Made by a program: the position numbers and the translations under genes. Shown in pieces: positions 28,001 through 43,000 of a DNA stretch of 64,000 nucleotides; position 1 is the first letter of the stretch, and the number at the start of each line of letters is the position of its first letter. A model generated the notes under the pieces. That model had not been told where the DNA came from and ran no database searches. It worked only from the letters and a program-made list of their open reading frames with translations. The stretch comes from Mesorhizobium neociceri (lineage in GTDB: Bacteria > Pseudomonadota > Alphaproteobacteria > Rhizobiales > Rhizobiaceae): the NCBI RefSeq assembly GCF_013520985.1, contig NZ_JACDTY010000005.1, positions 248,001 through 312,000 of the forward strand. Reading direction: 5' to 3'.

Positions 28001-31000
28001 AGGCGCGCGTCGAAGTCACCGGCAGCGCCAAGGGCAAGTCGATTGCCGTCAACGGCGTCATCGCCACCAACAATGTGGTGAGCCACGCCAAGGCATACGT
28101 CACCGACAGCGATATCTCCGGCGCCGATCTCGGCGTGACGGCCGAGAGCTCGGCTGACATCGACGCAACCATCGATGCCGACACCATCGCCAAGGCGACG
28201 GCGGTCGGTATCACGCTGGCCTTCAATACGATCGGCATTGCCGGCCAGAACTTCCTGTTCAACACCGTCGACGCACTGGTCGGCACCGACCTCGTCGATA
28301 CCATTTACGGCCATGACGAGAACGCGGCCATCGAGGCCAAGATCGACAACTCAAAGGTCGACATGACCGGCGCCGTGACGGTGTCGGCCACCGCCTCGCA
28401 GAAAATAAACTCGGAAATCTCCAACTACGTCAAGACGTTGCGCGGCGGCGCGCCGAACGCAGTCAGCGTCGGCGGTGTCTTTGCCCTGAACCGCGTGCAG
28501 ATGGTGGTGGGTGCCTCGATCGAGGATTCCGCAAACATCGACGCCGACGGCGCGCTGATCGTCTCGGCCAGCAACACCAGTGAAATCACCTCGCATGTCA
28601 TCGCGCCGGTGATTTCCATCAACTATACTTACGGCGCCAATCCGAACGGCAAATCCGTCTCTATCGGCCTGGTGGTGTCGCGCAATGCAGTCGACGCCAC
28701 GGTCTCCGCCACCATCGACAACGTCGCCGACCTCAATGCCGGCAGTGTTTCGGTCAGCGCCTCGCAGGCGGGCAAGATCGACGCCACGGCTGCGGCCGCC
28801 GCCGTGTCGGTGGCTGCCGGCACCGGCAGCGGACTGGCCGTCGGCGTCGCCGGCACCATCGCCTTCAACACCATACTGGGTGCGGTCGACGCACTGATCC
28901 AGGACAGCGACGTCAGCGCGACCGGCGACGTCACCGTCTCGGCAACCAACACCGCCGACATCGACGCCAAGATTGCCGCAGCGGCCGCTTCGCTCGCCGG
29001 CGGGTTCTCGGCCAACGGCACCGCGATCGCGGTCGGCATCGTGCTTGCCTTCAACTATGTCGGCTATGCCGGCAGCATCGAAGCGCCTGGCGTTGCGACG
29101 CCGCTGAAGACCGAAGCGCGCATCCGTCATTCGACGGTCGGCGGCAACAAGGTCGGGGTTACCGCGACCTCCAACCAGACCATCGACGCACTCACCGTGG
29201 CGGCTTCCGTCGCGGTCGGCATTTCGGCATCCGGCAACGGCACTGCGTTCAGCGCCGGCGGCGTCTTTGCGCAGAACAGCATCGCCGCCGACACCACGGC
29301 CCTGATTGACGGCGGCACCGTCGTCGACGACACGTCGACCATCACCGGCGGCGCCGGCGGCATCGATGTCGAGGCACTCAACACGAGCCAGATCCATTCG
29401 TTTGCCGCGGCGGCAACGGTCGCGGCCGCCTTCGCCTCGACCAATGCGAAAGCATTCTCGATCGGGCTTGCGGTAGCTCTCAACGACATCAAGGGCAGTG
29501 TCGCCGCCAAGGCCGATCATGCCGAGCTTTCCGCCGGTGGCGCCATCACGGTCAAGGCGGACAACCACGCGCTGATCGAAGCCAAGGGTGCGGCCGCATC
29601 GATGACGGTCGCCTTCTCCGGCACGTCTTCCATCGCCATTAGCGGCGCGGGTGCCGGGCTCTCCAACCTCATCGATGTCGACACGTTGGCGTCGATCACC
29701 AACTCCAGCATCCTCGACAGCGCCAGTGTCAGCGTCGAAGCGCTCAGCCAGTCGAAAATCACCGCCACGGTCCTGGCGGCGTCGGCCGCGGTCGGCGGCG
29801 GTGGCACCACCGGCATCGGCGCCTCGATCGGCGCCGCGGTCGCCGTCAACCGCATCGGCGACTGGACAGTCACAGAGGCTGTCGACGCCACCAGCGGCCG
29901 CAGCTTGCCGACTGGCAATGCAACGCTTGCCGCCGACGGCACGACCGGCGTGCGTGCCTTCATCAGCAACACCGATGTAGCGAGCGACGGCCAGGTGAAG
30001 GTCGACGCCCATTCCAAGCAGGATATCGATGCCCTTGTGGCCGCCGGTTCGGTGGCGATCGCCGGTGGCGGCACGACAGGCTTCGGGGTCAGCGTCGGCG
30101 GCGTCTACACGCTGAATTTCGTCGCGGTGGCGACGCAGGCCTACATTACCGACACGCCGAACGGCGGCGAGATCAGCGTCGGATCGATCGATGTCGGGGC
30201 TCTCGACGAAAGCACCATCGATGTGCTGGCCGGCGCGGCCAGCGTTGCCGCCGGTATGGCCGGCACCAATGGCGTTGCGATGTCGATCGGTTTTGCGATG
30301 GCGCAAAACAAGATCCAGAACAATGTCGCCGCCTATCTCAAAAATATCGATGAGGCGGATGCGAGCGGCGCCATAGAAGTCAGCGCCGAGAACGGCGCCA
30401 AGATCCATGCGACTGTCGCCACCGCATCGATTTCGGTGGCCATCGGCGGTACCAACGGCATTTCGTTCAGCGGTGGCGGCGCGGTGGCGCTCAACAACAT
30501 CGCCACCGACACCAACGCCTTCATCGAGGCAAGCACGATCACCGATGCGGGTTCCGTCTCGGTTACCGCGAAGGCCTCCTCGACCATCAAGGCCGATACA
30601 CTTGCCGAATCGCTGTCGCTTGGCGTCGGCGGGACCGTCGGCGGCGCTGCGTCGTTTGGCGCGGCCGTGGCGATCAATGAGATCGGCCATGGTGAAGCCG
30701 ATCGCGACCAGGTTCAGGCCTATGTGCGTGGCAGCTCCATCGAAGCCACCGGCGCGCTCACAGTCGACGCGACCTCGACGGAGATCATCGACGCCCTCGT
30801 GGCGGCCGGATCGGCGGCGATCGGCGCCGGCAGCACTGGTGTCGGCATCAGTGGCGCCGGCGCCGGTGCCCGCAACACGATTGCGGTGCGCACCGCGGCT
30901 TTCCTCGACGACCCGGACGACCAGACCGGATCCATCATCACGGTCGGTTCGGCCGCCATCGGCGCAACCGACACGTCTCACATCACGGCAAATGTCGGGG

Positions 31001-34000
31001 CAGCCTCGCTGGCCGCCGGCTTCGGCGCCACGGGTGTCGCTGTCACCATTGGCGTTTCGATCGCGCTCAACGACATCCACAACGACACCTATGCCGGCGT
31101 GCTGGACGGTCAGACGCTGACCTCCACGTCAGGCGATCTGTCGGTCAAGGCGACACAGGGCGCCACCATCGATGCCCTCTCGGTAGCGGCGTCGATCGGC
31201 ATCGGCATCGGCGCCAGCGCCGGCATCGCGTTCTCGGGCGCGGGTGCCACGGCCAAGAACACGATCAACGACAACACCATCGCTACGGTCGTCAGCAGCA
31301 CGCTGGACAGTGACGGCGCTGTCACCGTCGAAGCGATCTCGACCTCCGCCATTACCGCCAAGATCGCAGCGCTGTCGCTCGCGGTCGGCGCCTCGGCGGG
31401 TCCAGGCGTCGGCGCCGCCATCGGCGTGTCGGTTGCGCTCAACCAGATCGGCAACTGGACGGTTCCCGTCAATCCCGTCAAAGCGGACGGCACGCCCGAT
31501 CCGACCCGGGCGCCGACCTTCAACGCCGCCAACAGCGGCGGCGTCAGCGCCACCATCATCGACAGCGGCGTGACGGCGGACGACACACTCACGGTTCACG
31601 CCAAGGCCGGCCAGACCATTGATGCGCTGGTGATCGCAGGCGCTGTCGCGCTCGGCGCTGGCACCGTCGGCGTCGGCGTCGCGGGCGCCGGCGTCTACAC
31701 CGAAAACATGATCGGCGTTCTGACCGAGGCTTCCATCACCGGCGTGTCTTCGAACGACAAGGCGACGATCCGTGCGGCCAATGTGAATGTGAGCGCGGAA
31801 GATACTTCGCACATCACCGCCAATGCTGGTGCTGCCGCGATCTCGGCGGCCATCGGTTCGGTCGGCGTCGGCGTCAGCTTCGGCGTCGCGGTCGCCAAGA
31901 ACACCATCGCCAATGATGTCGACGCCTATCTCGACTTCGCCGATGTGGCGGTCACCGATATACCGGTCCACAACCCAACCTACACCGCCGGCGTCGAGAC
32001 CAATGTGCCAACACATGCGGCAGCACCGGGCACGATCACTGTCTCGGCCAGCGAAGGCGCCACCATCGACGCGATTACGGCTGCGGCTGCCGTCGCCATT
32101 TCCGGCGGCGCGGTGTCGGTGTCGGTCGCGGGCGGCGGCGCTGTTGCGCTGAACACCATCCTCGGTGGCACGCGGGCCTATGCGACGGACAGCGTGCTGG
32201 ATGCCGGTGGCGCCATCGGTTTTAGCGCGTCGAACACCTCTGCTATCAATGCCCATGTGCTTGCGGCTGCGGTCGGCGTGGCGATCGGTGGCGTGGCAGT
32301 CGGCGCCTCTCTCGGCTTTGGCGTCGCGCTCAACAATATAGGTTTCAAGGGCGACGGCACACGTTCGGGCGTCGAGGTTTCGGCCTATCTTCAGGACACC
32401 AATGTCGACAGCTACGGCGCGCTCGGCGTGTCGTCGACGTCCAGCCAGACGATCGACGCCAATGTAGCGGCGGCCTCGGTCGCGCTTGCCGCCGGCGGTT
32501 TTGCCTTCAGTGCCGCCGGAGCGGCGGCTGTGACGGTCAACAAGGTGGGCGTCGACGCCCACGCCTTCATCGATGGCGGTACCATCAAGGCCAGCGATGT
32601 CACCGTCCAGGCGCTGGATACGTCGAAGATCGATGCCTTCGCGGGCGCTGCCGCAGTGGCGATATCGATCGGCTTTGCTACCGGCAGCAGCGCGGTGGCG
32701 CTCGGCGTCGCGCTTGCCGACAATCTGATCGACAACGACGTCTCCGCCTATGCCGAGGATGCCAACATCACCGTCACCGGCGACATTCCGGTGCAGGCCA
32801 ATGGCTATATCTACACGGTGCCGGGTGCGGGACCGACCTTCCTGCCGCGTGTCATGCCAGCCTATGCGGCAAACAGCGGCTCGATGTCGATCACCGCGAA
32901 CGAGAACGCCTCCCTGACGGCGCGCGCCATCATGGCGTCGCTTGCGGCATCGACGGACCTTGGTGTCACCGTTGCAGGTGGCGGCGCTGTGGTTACCAAC
33001 ACAGTCTCTTCCACCACCGGGGTGCGGCTCGAAGACAGCACGCTCAACATCAACGGCTCGCTGACGCTCAGCGCGCATGACGTGACCACGGTCGTCTCCA
33101 CGGTCGACGCGATCTCGCTGGCGATCGGCATATTCAGCCTGGCGGCCGGTGGCGCTTCGGCTACATCCAACATCGGCTCGATCGTTTCGGCCGATGTTTC
33201 AGGATCGAACGTCAAGGCCGGCGCGGTCGTGATCGAGGCCGTGGCGACACCCAAGGCGCGTTCCGAAGCTAAGGGCGTCAATGCCGGCACCGCGGCGGTC
33301 GGCGTCTCGCTCGCCAAGGCCAATGTTGACACTCACGTCAGCGCCGAGACAAGCAGCACGACGTTCAATGTCGACAGCCTGCGCCTGGCGGCCAGCCAGA
33401 CGCTGCCCTCGGTCGGTGATACGGCGAACGCCAAGGCGCAAGGCCTTGCCGGCGGCCTGATCGGCGTCGATGCGACGGTCACCGAAGCGATCAACACCAG
33501 CACGGTGATGGCGCTGATCGGCACCGGCACGCTGATCACCGCGGCACGCGGCGTCAGCGTCGCGGCGCAGAATGACAGCCGCCAGCGCGCCGATTCCAAC
33601 AGCGCCGCCTATGGACTTGTCGCCGCGGGCGTCACCAAGGCCAAGGCGCAGTCGCTACAGCATGTCGACAATGGCGTTGCGGTCGCCAACACCACCGCCC
33701 AGGTGGCGAATGGAATCACCATCAACGCCGGCGCGATGAGCATTTCAGCGCTGGGCAGCGACGACAACCAGGCAACGAGCTCGCCCGGCGCCGGCGGCCT
33801 GGTCGGTATTGCGGCCGCCGTGGCCGACACGACCTCCAATGCGGTGACCCAGGCCGTACTGGGCGACAACGCGCAGATAACGCTTACCAAGGCAGCGACG
33901 CAGCTTGCCGGCGAAACTGCAGCGGCCTTCACCCTCTATCAGGGGATCGCCGGCCGTTTCGCCATGACATCGGATCACCTGGCGCGCGCCAATACTGTGA

Positions 34001-37000
34001 TCGTCACCAGCGCCTATGGCGTGCTTTCCGGCTCGGGCGCCGAGGCCGACAACAACATCAATTCGACCTCCAATGTGATTGTCGGCGACGGCGCCAAGGT
34101 TACCGCCTATGCGATCAACGCCACCTCGCTCAACCGCTTCGACAAGCCGAACATCGGCGACAACGTCAATGGCAGCACGGGCGGCCTGGTCGCCGGTGCC
34201 GGCGTTAGCAGCGACACGCATCTGACGCTGAACACCAAAACACTGGTCAAGAACAATGCGCAGCTCAAGGTGATCGGCAGCTCGCTTACAGCCGGCGAGT
34301 TCACGATTGCGGCGCGCAACGACATCCACTTCTACGAGAACGTCTCCTACAAGGGCGGCGGCCTCGGTTCCGGCATCGGGGCATCGAGCAAGTTCGATGC
34401 CGACAATGTCTTCGCGACCGTCCAGATCGGAACCAATACGGCGGTCGACAGCAATGTCGAGCTGAACACGGTCGGCGAGATCGACCTCAAGGCCGACACC
34501 AATGCCGATGCCGAGCTGCATGTCAGCGTCGATAATTATGGCGGCGTCACCGTGTCGGTGGCGGATGCCACGATCGACCTCAGCCCGACCAACAGCGTGC
34601 TCGTCGGCAACGGCTCGCACATCAAGGCGCTGAGCGACGTCAATGTGTTGGTCGGCATGGATGCCAATTCCAACCACGACGTCTATCGCGTCGCCGTCTA
34701 CAGCGACACGTTTGCCGGCAGCGTCATTCCGATCGACCATGTCGTGTCCGATGCGCTGCTCTACCAGGAAAACCTGATCACCATCTTCGCCGGCGCGCTG
34801 GTCGAGACCGGCGGCAATGTCAGGCTGTTCGCCGACAAGTCCGCCTTCGCCAACATGACTTCGCAGGGCAAGGCGGTGAACTGGGCCTCGGCGCTGGCGG
34901 GCGCCATCGACAAGGCGCTGGGCGGCAACGCCTATGCGCAGTTCGACGGCCTGGCGCATACCGATTCGCATGCGATTGTCACCGTTGACGGCACCGTGCG
35001 CACGGGCCTCAACCGCAACATCGACATCACCATCACCGCGATAGGCGGGACGACGGCGAACCCGACCGTCACCTATAGCGGCGCCGGCTCGGATTCCGTC
35101 ACGCTGGGCATCGACCAGGCACCGCTGGTTTCCAGCTATTTCGACCTGATCGCCGACGCCGAAGCCAAGAAGCTGGAATATTCGACCAATCCCGACCTCG
35201 TCGCGTTCTACAATCGCGAGATCAAGCGGATGGTCAGCGAACTGCAGTTCCTCGGCCTGGTCGAGGTGGTGCCGATTCTCGATGCCCAGGGCCACCAGGT
35301 GGTCATCAACGGCGTGCCCCAGACCGGGCTGCTGCCGGTCCAGAAGAATGTGCTGACCATCCATGTCAAACCGATCCTGGCCGAAGCCGGCTATATCAAC
35401 ATCAATGGCGACGTGCTGCAGGGCTCGGGCAAGCTCGACGCGCCCGGTAATGTCAGCGTCAAGATCACCAACAACACGACCGCCTTCCTCGACATTCAGG
35501 GCATCTACATCCCCGAGAACAATGGCGGCGTCTTTTTCAACGGCTTCCAGAACGAGATCTCGAAGATCGACAGCGCGGAAACCGATCCGGCCATCGTGCG
35601 CGGCCTGCTCAACGGCGTGATCGCCGGGCAGAACCAGGCCAATGCCAATGACGACAATTCGGACGACCAGCGCGGCGGCGAGCCGGTGCTGGTTCCGGGC
35701 CTGGTCAATCTCGACATTACCCGCACCTTCGGCGTGGCGCCGGTCAATACGGTGCTGATCAAGAACACGCTGATCGTCGACACCAGCCACAATCCGTGGC
35801 CCGGCATCACCGTCTCCGGCGATATCGATGCGATCTCGGCCAGCGTCACGCTCGACAACAGCATCGGCTCCGGCGACATCACCATCACCGGCAACATCCA
35901 CAGCGCCTCGCTGCATGTCATCACCGCCGGCATGGTGGTGATCGACCTGCCGCCCGGCAGCGTGCTCAACACCGGCGGCGACCCCTATCTGGCGTGGAAG
36001 CAGATCACCAATCCGGACGGCATGGGCGCTGCGACCGATGCCGACCGCGATGCCGAGCTCGCGAAAGCGCCGACCAGCGGCATCTATGCCAGCCTGATCT
36101 CGATCAACGCCGAATATGTGAACCTCAACGGGCTGATCCAGAGCGGCTCCAGCGACTATGTGCTGAACATCGGCGCCGACACGATCGCCGAAATCGACCA
36201 GATCAAGAAGGACATTGCCAGCGGCAAGATCCAGCCCGGCAAGATCATGCTGAAGACCGCCCAGTACAACGAGTTCAAGGCGTACTGGGATTCGGACCTC
36301 GGCAAGATCGTCATCCAGGAATTTCGCACGCCGGCCGGGTCGATCACCATCACCGGCAAATTGATGAACACCGGCAAGGGCCAGATCAAGGCGCTCGGCG
36401 CCTATGTCAACGTCACCGTCAACAATGCCTCCAACTATGACGTTCTGATCAAGCGCATCGATGTCACCGAGCGCGGTCTCGGCACGATCATCCTCAACGA
36501 CAAGTCGAAGCGCAGCGACGGCGGCTATACGCAGACCTGGTACCAGACGCAGATCGACGGAACAGTCGACGTGCGCGTCGTCGATTTCAAGCCGGTGGTG
36601 GGCGCGCTCGGCGCAAACGGCCAGCCGGTGGCGACCAAGCAGATGGTCGAGACCGGGGCGGTGACGCTCAACACCGTTGCCGGCCAGCACAATGGCAGCT
36701 GGGATTATGTCACGCAGTACAATCCACAGGCCGGATGGCGCTATGGCTGGTCGGTGGCGACCAAGACGCTGGAAAGCGTCACGACAACCTACGGCACGTC
36801 GGCCTGGCTCGGCATCGATTTCCTCGCCGCCGATCCGGCTAATGTCGTCAAGACGGAATACAAGCTGCTCGAACAGCCGACGCTGGTTCCCGGCAGCGAT
36901 TATTTCTACCAGAGCAACGTCTCCGACCCGTACACCCATAGCTCAGCGACCATTACGCTTAGCCAGACCGATCCGGTGCCGGGCGACAAGTGGACGACCA

Positions 37001-40000
37001 GCACCTGGTACGGCAAGAAGACCTACTACCAGAAATACACGGTCGAGCGCCGCACGCAGACGACGGCGACCAATTCGATCAAGGCCGACCTGCCGGTGCA
37101 GATCAGCTTCATCGGTTACGAGGAAGCCACGGTTAAGATCAACTCGACCGGCTCGGGCAAGGTCATCGTCGACAACGGCATCTACAACGACACCGGCCTG
37201 ACCCAGATCGTCTCAAACACGGTGATCGAGGCGAGCAACGACAATTCCGTCGTGCAGGGCGTGCGCGTCGCACTCGACGGCAAGCAGGGCATCGGCACCG
37301 ACGAGCGGCCGCTGCAGATCGACCTCGTCGACCTCTATCCCGAGGGCTACAAGGGCGTCTCCGGCCAGTCGACCGCCTATGCCTACCTGACCGGCCATTC
37401 AGCCAATGGCGATATCTACATCAAGGAACGCACCGGCGACATGTCGATCAAGTCGGTCATCGCCGACAAGGGCAATGTAACGCTGATCGGGCAAGCCGGC
37501 ATCGTCGTCGCAGATACCGGCCCGAGCACCTACCTGCAGGGCCTGGTCAAGGGCGCCAAGATCACGCTGACCGCCGACACCTATGTCGACGGCCAGGGCG
37601 CGCTGCCGGCTGGCGCCCAAGGCGGCGTCGGCAATTCGACGACGCATGCGCTGCAGATCGATTCCGGCGACGGCAATGACGACAAGGTCAACATCACCGC
37701 GCAGGGCGATATCTTTGTCTCCGAGACCGCTGGCAACATGCATCTCGAGCGGTTGACCACGCTTGGCAATGTCTGGATCGAGGTCCAGAACGGCTCGCTG
37801 CTCGATTCCGATGACGTCTCGGTCAAGGACAAGCGCACCTATGACGAGCTGAAGGCAGGTGTCTGGACCGATCTGCAACTGACAGGAACCACCGGCGCGC
37901 AGGACAAGATCAACGCGACGCTGCTCGGCTACGAGATGCTGAAGCGCGGCGAGTACGACACCTACTGGCGCCTGAAGGCGAGCTTCGACTCGGTTTCGGG
38001 CACGGTGAAGCTGAGCGACGCCGAACGCCAGTATTACGAAGACACCCTCTCGTCTGCGGATGCCGCTGCCGCGATCGCAACGCTGGAAGCCAACCGCACG
38101 GCTCAATACACCAACCTCAGCGCTATCTATGCCGGCTACGGTTCCACCTACCGTCCGGACATCGAGGCTGCCTACAAGCAGTACTGGGCTTACCGCGACA
38201 CCCAGGCCAATCCGACGGCATTTGACCCCAACCACCAGATCGTGCTGACGGCCGGCCAGAGCGCAGCTGTAGAAGATAAGGTAAGTGCCAGCGGCACCGC
38301 GGCCCTGCAGGCGCAGGGCGCGATCGACCTGCGCGCCGAGGCGAACGACCTCAACGACGCGGCCACCGATCCGCTTGCGGGCGACGTGCTGGAATCCTAC
38401 ATCAAGTCCTATATCGCCGATCACATCGGCGCCTACGTTGATGCCGGGCTGCAGGCCTATGTCGACGCCCATCTGCAGGATGCGCTCGACTCGGAATCCG
38501 ACAGGCTGACCGCCGACTATGCCGACCTCGACAAGATGTTCGGCCGCCTCGGTCAGACGCAGCAGGATGCGACGCTGTTCATGGGCGCCGACATCAAGGC
38601 CGACTACGACCAGTATTGGAGCTACCGCAACGGCCAGGCCGACCCGACAAAGTTCGATCCCGAATATGTCGTCGCCATCACCGGTTCCGAGCTGACTACC
38701 CTCACAGCCAGCCTGACCACTCAAGGGACGCTCAGTGGGCTTTCCGGCAGTGCGCTCAGCGCCTATGTGGCGGACGGCATCCAGACCGAGCGCGATATCC
38801 GCACCGCCGAATACCGCAAGCTCAACGAGCAGTTCGGTACGCTGAACGAGACGCAGAACGATGCCGCTCGGACCTTTGGCTACAGGCTCCTGTTTGCCGT
38901 CGGCAACAAGGCGACCGACCTCACCAGCACGATCAAGGTCTGGTCCGAGGAAGAGCTGCTCAATGCGTTCGGGTCGGGCCTGACCAAGTCGGTTACCGAC
39001 ACGGAAGTGGTGATCGAAAGCGCCAACATCGTCGGCAAGAATGTCGAGATCCACGCCAAGCAGAACATCGGCAATGTGCAGGCCGAACTCCAGCTCGACC
39101 TCGGTGACGGCAACCAGCACATCATCCTGACCGACGACCAGCGGGTGGCGCTTGCCGCCGCCGAGCGGCAGGACATCGTCTATGTCGGCGGCTACGAGAC
39201 CTCGCCCGGCGTCGTCGCCAGCTCGTACATCGCCTCGACGGTGGTCAACTTCACCGCGCTGGCCGGCGGCACGCAAGGCACCATCACCGGCGCCAGCAAC
39301 TGGCCGACCGGCATGTTCAAGGCCGGCGACCTGCTTTACATCGCCGGCAACACGCAGAACGCGACCGAGGACAACGCCTATTTCACTGTCGTTTCGGTGG
39401 TCGGTAACGTGATCACGGTCAGTCTGGGGCCGGATCAGTCGTTCGTCACGGAACTCGGCCGCACGGTCGCGCTGGCCAAGGTGGTCGACGACCCGACGAG
39501 CACGACCGAACGTATCACGCGCATCATCGTCAATCGCCGCGAGGACGTCGACCTGACGGTCGGCGAGCTTTTGACGGCCAAGGCCGGCAGCGCCATCTAT
39601 CTCGGCTCGGAAAGCACCATCAAGCTTAGCAATGTGATCGCCGGCGAGGGCAATGCGAACGGGGACGACATCCGCATCAAGACCAGCGGCAGCCTGATCA
39701 ATGCTGCAACAAGCGGCGTCAATCTCGACGGCGCCAACATCTTGCTGGAAGCCAGCAAGGGCCACATCGGCGAGAACGGCACACCCGTCACCGTGACGAT
39801 GCGCGGCACTGGCGGTCTCATCGCACGGGCGCAGAACGATGTCCGCATCACCGCCCCGACCAGCGATCTCAGGCTGGAATCCGTCTATTCGAAGAGCGGC
39901 AACGCGTATCTGACCGCGACCGATGAGTCGATCGTCGACGCGCTGCCCGGTTCGACCGCAACCAAGGTCCAGGCGCAACACATCTGGCTCAACGCCGCCG

Positions 40001-43000
40001 GCAGCATCGGCACGAGCACCAACGCGCTCGAGATCGATGTCACTGGCACCCTGTCCACCGATCCGACCATCAACGCCACCAACCGCGGCACGATCATTGC
40101 GGTCGCGGGCGGCTCGATCTTCCTGACCGAAACCCACGGCGACATGAATCTCCGCGGCATCCATTCGATCAACGAAGACGTCACGCTGGTGGCGAACGAA
40201 GGATCGATCATCGACGCCGAATTGCCAGATCCGAACTACAACCTGAGCGTTCCGAACTCCAACAACGGTCAATCGCCTCAGACACGGGCGCTGGTGCTGC
40301 CGAAGGCCGACGTGATCGGCCGCAATGTCAACCTCACCGCCCATATCGGCATCGGTTCCGTCGCCAACGAACTCGACATCGACAGCTCCGCTTCCGCAGC
40401 GGGCACGGTCAGTGCGCACACCGACCTCGAAAGCATCTATCTGATCGAGACCGCGGGCGATCTGATCCTCAACGAGGCCGGCGCAGGCACCGCCAATGCG
40501 GCGGCGTTCGCCGATGCAGTGGCTTTCATCACCGCCGTCAACGGCAGCATCCTCAACGGCCGCACCGACGGTCTGGCCAACGTCGTGTCGCGCAAGACCT
40601 ATCTGTTTGCGTCCAAGAGCATCGGCACCAGCGCCAAGCGTCTCACCACGGCGGTCGCCAATCTCGAATCCTGGTCGTACGAGAACGACACCTGGGTCGA
40701 GAATCTCGGCGCGCTGGAAGTTGGCGGTGTGCGGGCCGAGACCTCCGGCGTCAATGCCGGCGGCGGCGCCTATATCAAGGCATCGAGCCCGATCCTGATC
40801 ACCGAAAGCAGCATCGCCGAGCAGGCCGAGCTCGAATTCTGGGCCGAGGACGACCTTGAAGGAACACATATCGGCGACGACGACCTTCCCGATGACATCA
40901 CCGTCGCGGCCGGCGTGACGCTGGAGGCCTCACTGGGCGATGTGCGCCTGCTGGCCGGCGACGACGTGCATACGAACGCAACCTCGGTGATCATCTCGCC
41001 GACCAAGATCCTGATTGCGGGCGACTACCAGGCGTCCGGCGTCACCGATCCAGATCCCGGCGTCGGCACCTACATCGAACTGCATGGCGCACTGCAGGCA
41101 CCGCAGATCGAGATCGTCGGCGGTCTCGACAAGGACAGCGTCCTGATCGACGTCGCCGCGCTGCGCGGCGACACATTTGTCCACGGCGGCGAGAGCGAGG
41201 ACCTCATCACGGTCAACAAGCTGCCGTCGATGACCACTTATCTCGGCCAAGTCGTGGCGGCGGGGGCCAACGGCCTGCCCGCCTTCGGCCGCAATGCTGC
41301 CGGCCGCATCATCCGCGACGAGCTGACAATCGACGGCGAGGGCGGCACCGATGCTGTTGTCGTCAACATCGAGGGCGACGCCGACTATGTCATGAACATC
41401 CATGACAGCGGTGCCGGCGACGATGGCGTCGACACGCTGACCATCGAGGGCACAAACATTGCGGACACGTTCCTGTTCCGCAAAAATTTCATCGCCCATA
41501 TGGTGCCTGCCGGCACCGACGGTTACCTGCCGGCGGTCGAGCGCATCAATTATGACGCCAGCAGCAATGGGCGCGTCATTGTCGAGGGCAATGAAGGCAA
41601 CGACCGCTTCTATTTCGACGACAATGCGGCGATCCTGACCGTCGACGGCGGCGTCGGCAACGACTTCTTCCAGGTCGGCCAGATCTTCGGCAGTTCACGC
41701 GACCAGAAGGTCGATGCCGACGGCAAGATCGATCCGAACGGCGCCTATGCGATCATCTCGGAAGAGGACCGCTTCGCCACGACCGAGACGACGCTCGGCT
41801 ACCTGTCGCAAGGCATCACCGTGCCGGCCGTACTCTATGGCGGCAGCGGCGAGGACATGTTCGTCGTCTACTCCAACCATGCCGATCTCAGGCTCGAGGG
41901 CGAGGACGACAATGACGAGTTCGTCATCCGCGCTTTCGCGCTGGCCGAGGGCGTCAATGTCAAGGTCAATGGCGGCAATGGCGATGACGTCATCCAGTAC
42001 AATGTCAACGCGCCGGTCAACATCGATGGCGGCGCCGGTTTCGACCGGGTCGTTGTGTTGGGCACGGAACTCGACGACACCTTCGTCATCACCAAGGACG
42101 GCGTCTATGGCGCCGGCCTGACGATCAAGATCAGCAACGCCGAGGCGATGGATGTCGACGGCCTCGAAGGCGACGACACGTTCTATGTGCTGTCGACCGC
42201 CGACGATATCGTCACCACGCTGATTGGCGGCCTTGGCAGCGACACGTTCAACGTCGCCGGCGACGTGACGCAGACCGTGGTGTCGGACGACGCCAATGGC
42301 GACAGCGGCACCATCACCCATACGGTGAGCAGCGCCGACCCGCGGTTCAACGGCCTGTTCACGCCCGGCATCGACCTGACCACCAAGGGCAGCACCGCCG
42401 TTGCGGTCGACATCGATGACGGCCTGCAGGTGAGGGAAGACGATGCGACATCGGTGGACAGCTACATGCTGACGCTGCCGATGGCGCCGGTTGCCGGCAC
42501 CATCGCCTATGTCACGGTCTCTGCCGCGCAAGCCTCGGCCCAGCAGCGCGCCAAGCAGGGCCAGACCATCCTGGTTTCGCTGGACGGCATCAACTTCTCC
42601 GAAGCGGTGACGGTGGCGTTCGACGGCGGCAACTGGGCCGCTGGCCAGCGCATCTACGTCAAGGCGATCTCCGACAGCGCTGAGGAAGGCAAGACGGTCG
42701 TTGCCATCAGCCATTCTGTCATCAATGTCGACAGCAACGGCGTCGCCCAGCCACTCGACAATTACGCGATTCCGAACGTGCTGGTCACCGTCATCGACGA
42801 CGACAAGCCGGACGCCATCATCTCTGAAAGCGGCGGCTCCACCAGCGTGTTCGAAGGCGGCGCCAGCGACGATTACACAGTGGTGCTGAGCAAGGCGCCG
42901 GCAGCCGGCGAGATCGTCACCGTGACGCTGACCTCCAGCAGCGACCAGGTCAGCCTATCGCGCACGACGATCAAGTTTGGGCTGGTCGCAGACATCCCGA

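Noticed and set aside
21796..33600. Regular repeats considered as a CRISPR array
   Set aside because: The repeats are protein-coding, hundreds of bases long, divergent and in one continuous frame.
37399..40869. A 1,156-codon open frame on the minus strand inside the giant gene, and similar long antisense frames at 31129-33078, 33745-36939 and 46903-49251
   Set aside because: They lie opposite a clearly coding frame with strong G/C third-position bias, which opens the antisense frame. Their translations are Arg/Asp/Gly/His-rich without recognisable domains.
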